Positions 61,249 through 64,000 of a stretch of DNA of 64,000 bases are shown here, in pieces. The translations under genes and the position numbers were made by a program. The stretch lies in assembly GCA_019614645.1 (NCBI GenBank), contig JABWDB010000004.1, forward strand, positions 16,120,001 through 16,184,000. The letters are read 5' to 3'. The DNA comes from Stratiolaelaps scimitus. Lineage: Eukaryota; Arthropoda; Arachnida; Mesostigmata; Laelapidae. The notes below the pieces were generated by a model. The model ran no database searches, was not told the origin of the DNA, and saw only the letters and a program-made list of their open reading frames with translations. The first letter of the stretch is position 1. Each line of letters starts with the position of its first letter.

Positions 61249-63280
61249 TATATATATACTATTTCGCACGTGGCAGTTATCGATATTAAGCGCATGGGAC
61301 AAATGAATATTTTCTTTCGTAACAATCCGTAACGTGTGATCCCAGAAGAGGCTAACAAAGATGTTTACGACGATGGTTCGCGCTTCTTGCGCTTTATGTC
61401 TGTTCTAAGAAGCTGAACAAGCACTCAGGTACATCTAAGTAAAGACAGTGGTCATATTTCATCTGGGCATGACGCGTATTCCAAAGCTTATCAAAGTACC
61501 GTACTGGCGGAGACTAATGTCTTATCGGCTTACATTCATGTTTCACGGGTCGATATCGAAGTGCTAAACAACTAAAGAATAGAAACGTACTATAACTTCT
61601 ATCATATTGAGAGTGTTGATGAACGGGTACTGAACTCGTGATCAACGCGGCGTTCAGATTCACTACGAAGAAAAGTGCCGGTTCGTTCCTTAGTACAAAA
61701 TCGCAGGCGCAGCTTGTTGGGCATACATAATCTAAACGGCAAGTCCGCGTAGTGGCTGAGCCAGCAATGTCGGAGCACCTAAAGACACTCTTGGATATAT
61801 GGACCGGTAGTGGGATATCCCAGGTGGAATGACAAGGTGGCCAAAACTTGCCTGGATCTTAAGAAGGTATGGATTTTGCTTCCGACATGTTTCATAGTAA
61901 TATCATTATATAAAGAAGAAGTATCTAACGAGTTGGGGGCTAACCGCAAACCAAAGCTAATGGATGAAGTCGATTATAGAGTAACTGATCAAACAGCACA
62001 ATTTCACAAAGTATGACGTTTTCCGAAAGGAAAAATCGCTTGAAGGACGCATAAAATGTACTACATATTGTACCTAGATCGTATAAACGAGGCCTACAAT
62101 ATATGTTGTACTACGATGCTGCTATGTAAGGGTTTTTCCACACTGCTGAACAATTGCGGGCTAGCCGAGGCTCGCAATATGTTGTGCATACACGTTCGCA
62201 TAAGATAACCACGATTTTGTGAAGTCCATTGGCGACATTTCGGCGAATACAATCCAATACCAGGGTTATGTACATCGTGTCGATGATATAATTCACGACA
62301 TCCCGTGCGACAGCAATACACTTTCGTACGATATGAATAAGTCTGTTGTCATATCGATTAGATATGAATGTCTGTGTATATATTCGTTGAATTTTTATTT
62401 TATTTCGTTTACCACGCAATGGATCAGTTCTCCCTTGAACCAGCCCACAAGGTGCTTAGAGGATTGGATTTCATTCCGGTGGTTTCGTTCTCTTGAAGAA
62501 CAGCCAAGGCCACCGGGTCTTATCCCTAGGGCGACACGGAAATTCTGAGCAGAGAATTGGTCGAATGTGCCGTCGACGGGGGGCCGTGGGGGAGAAGGGA
62601 AGATGAGACAAAAACCATAGGATAGATTGAACTGTCATCCGATCGGTGGAATGGAAAAAGCACCGACGAGCGAGCATGCAGCCTCTAAGTGGATCGTTAG
62701 CCTGGTCTGTGGTTCGTCTTCTAATAGCCAGAAGAAATTCGAATAATGGGTCATATAGCGCAAGCTATTGTAGAATCTGTAATATGCTTGATGCTTGTTC
62801 CAGTCCAATCGATGGACGTTAAATATTCGCTAAGCAAGTCAGGTGAACGAATTTCCCTCGAACATACATATAGTATTATTTCCTCATGTTTATTTGCCCA
62901 GGCGCATCAACCCGACTGACTATCGATGGTTATGGTTTCAGGTCATTAAATATTACGATTGCACGTCTACGGATAGGACGATTTCGACAAACGGAGAGTG
63001 GGGTATTGCAGAGCAAAAATCCTATCGAAGAGCCTCGAATACCAACAACGATATTGGTTTTCGACGGTTGCTGTGTTATCCTTGCGGTGCCTTGTCCCCT
63101 CCTGAGCGTTTCCTTCCTTTCTATGTACGAACCACACAACTATAATAGTATCACATACTATATGAGGCGTATGGCTACAGTGGCTGTTACATTTAGACGA
63201 ATAGACGTGGAATACGTGCATAGATGAACACAGCACACGTAGGATGAATTGCTGTTCGTCGGCAGAAGGAGAAATGTGCA
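61249..63280. other. Noncoding stretch, nothing recognised
   Basis: Frames at 61810-62016, 62111-62419 (minus) and 62219-62548 are short, overlapping or without ATG. A donor-like AAG/GTATGG lies at about 61866. Confidence 0.55.
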
Positions 63281-63397
63281 ATGTGCGAAATACTCCTCTC
63301 GGTACACCGACTGGACGCATATGCACACGTTCGCGCATACAGTTCCTCACGCATACAGACCTCCGGAGAGAGGGGGAACAATTTCGCACGCCAGACG

Positions 63398-63775
63398 ATG
63401 AAGTCCCTTGAGATACCTGCTGCTACGGCCGCGGCCGTGGCCCTGCTCTTGGTCCGTGCCACTCGCTATTCGCTACCACCGAGGGCCCCGTCACCACCGA
63501 GAGACCGACCGCCGTATTGCTTTGTCAGTTGTCTTGAAATTAGCTACTCGGCGACTTGCGACGCAGAACCACTTAAGGTGTCAGAGCGTCGGACGACGAG
63601 GTGGAGAAGAAGAGGAATGAGGAATAAAGGGAGCAGATGCAGTGCCTATCTAGCGAGTGCGCGAGCGCGCGCGCGCAACCTATTCAATGTGCCTGACGTG
63701 ACAGGATCTCAAGCTAGAAAAGTCTCTGCCGCCAGCGATGCCCGGCAGGGGTTGAAAGAGACGGGGCCTCGTTGA
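63398..63775 (+). CDS. Candidate open frame with weak signal-like N-terminus, about 125 aa
   Basis: From the ATG at 63398 the product begins MKSLEIP followed by an Ala/Val/Leu-rich stretch (AATAAAVALLLV), then becomes Pro- and Arg-rich. The same frame is open from another ATG at 63281. The hydrophobic stretch comes partly from a GCGGCCGCGGCC-type sequence and the tail from a (GC)n stretch at 63662-63677, so low-complexity DNA may explain it. Confidence 0.15.
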   Translation: MKSLEIPAATAAAVALLLVRATRYSLPPRAPSPPRDRPPYCFVSCLEISYSATCDAEPLKVSERRTTRWRRRGMRNKGSRCSAYLASARARARNLFNVPDVTGSQARKVSAASDARQGLKETGPR

Positions 63776-64000
63776 CTGACTGGCTGACTCGCTGGCTTGC
63801 TTGGCTAGCCGAGGCTCGGCTCGCGGGAGAGCGGGTCGCCGCGAGGGTCGAGACCTTCCGCAGACGTCAGCGCCATGAAACGATGGAAGGGAGAGCGGTG
63901 TTCTCTACCTGATGTCCCACTCACTCTATCTTTGTTTGCTATCTCAGATAATTGTGGAGGAAAACGCACGTATTCGGTAGATAAAGGTCACAGAGAAGAA

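Noticed and set aside
1..64000. CRISPR arrays, bacterial operons, phage genes
   Set aside because: No regularly spaced repeats with unique spacers, no ribosome-binding-site-led gene strings; the sequence is animal nuclear DNA.

Overview
The window is animal nuclear DNA, most likely from a parasitiform mite and best matched to Varroa destructor or a sister species. The evidence is one unmistakable protein: a complete 402-residue beta-adrenergic-like octopamine receptor (Octbeta2R) on the minus strand at 34167-35375. Its residues N87, Y215 and F290 fall exactly at the positions used when numbering the Varroa Octbeta2R. N87 and Y215 are the two positions I know to be associated with amitraz resistance in Varroa, and both carry the wild-type residue here. 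No bacterial or phage-style gene organisation is present, and most of the window is intergenic, intronic or untranslated DNA.

Layout. 1-24.7 kb is mixed-composition noncoding DNA studded with (TA)n, (CA)n, (GA)n and trinucleotide tracts. It includes a small MITE-like element at 7982-8271 and two weak candidate coding stretches near 3.7-4.2 and 5.9-6.2 kb. 24.7-32.7 kb is GC-rich with many long but unconvincing open frames. 32.7-34.2 kb is the 3' flank of the receptor gene, 34.2-35.4 kb its single coding exon, and 35.4-42.4 kb a GC-rich upstream region full of CTG/CAG and CT/GA tracts, which probably holds the receptor's 5' untranslated exon(s) and promoter. From about 44.6 kb to the right end the sequence changes character: intermediate GC, almost no long simple repeats, and several candidate exons or decayed coding frames.

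In the right-hand part the best-supported items are a 98-bp near-perfect inverted repeat at 61151-61248 (a microRNA-like or fold-back hairpin), a shorter hairpin at 44976-45024, a stop-depleted but broken reading frame at 43659-44591, a possible three-exon gene end at 53727-55351, and a signal-peptide-like open frame at 57778-57987. None of these candidate genes could be assigned to a family by eye.

Open frames of 60-130 codons occur throughout on both strands at about the density expected by chance, and frames of 200-315 codons occur where GC is high. Length alone was therefore not taken as evidence of a gene. No rRNA, tRNA, CRISPR array, insertion sequence or intact transposase was recognised.
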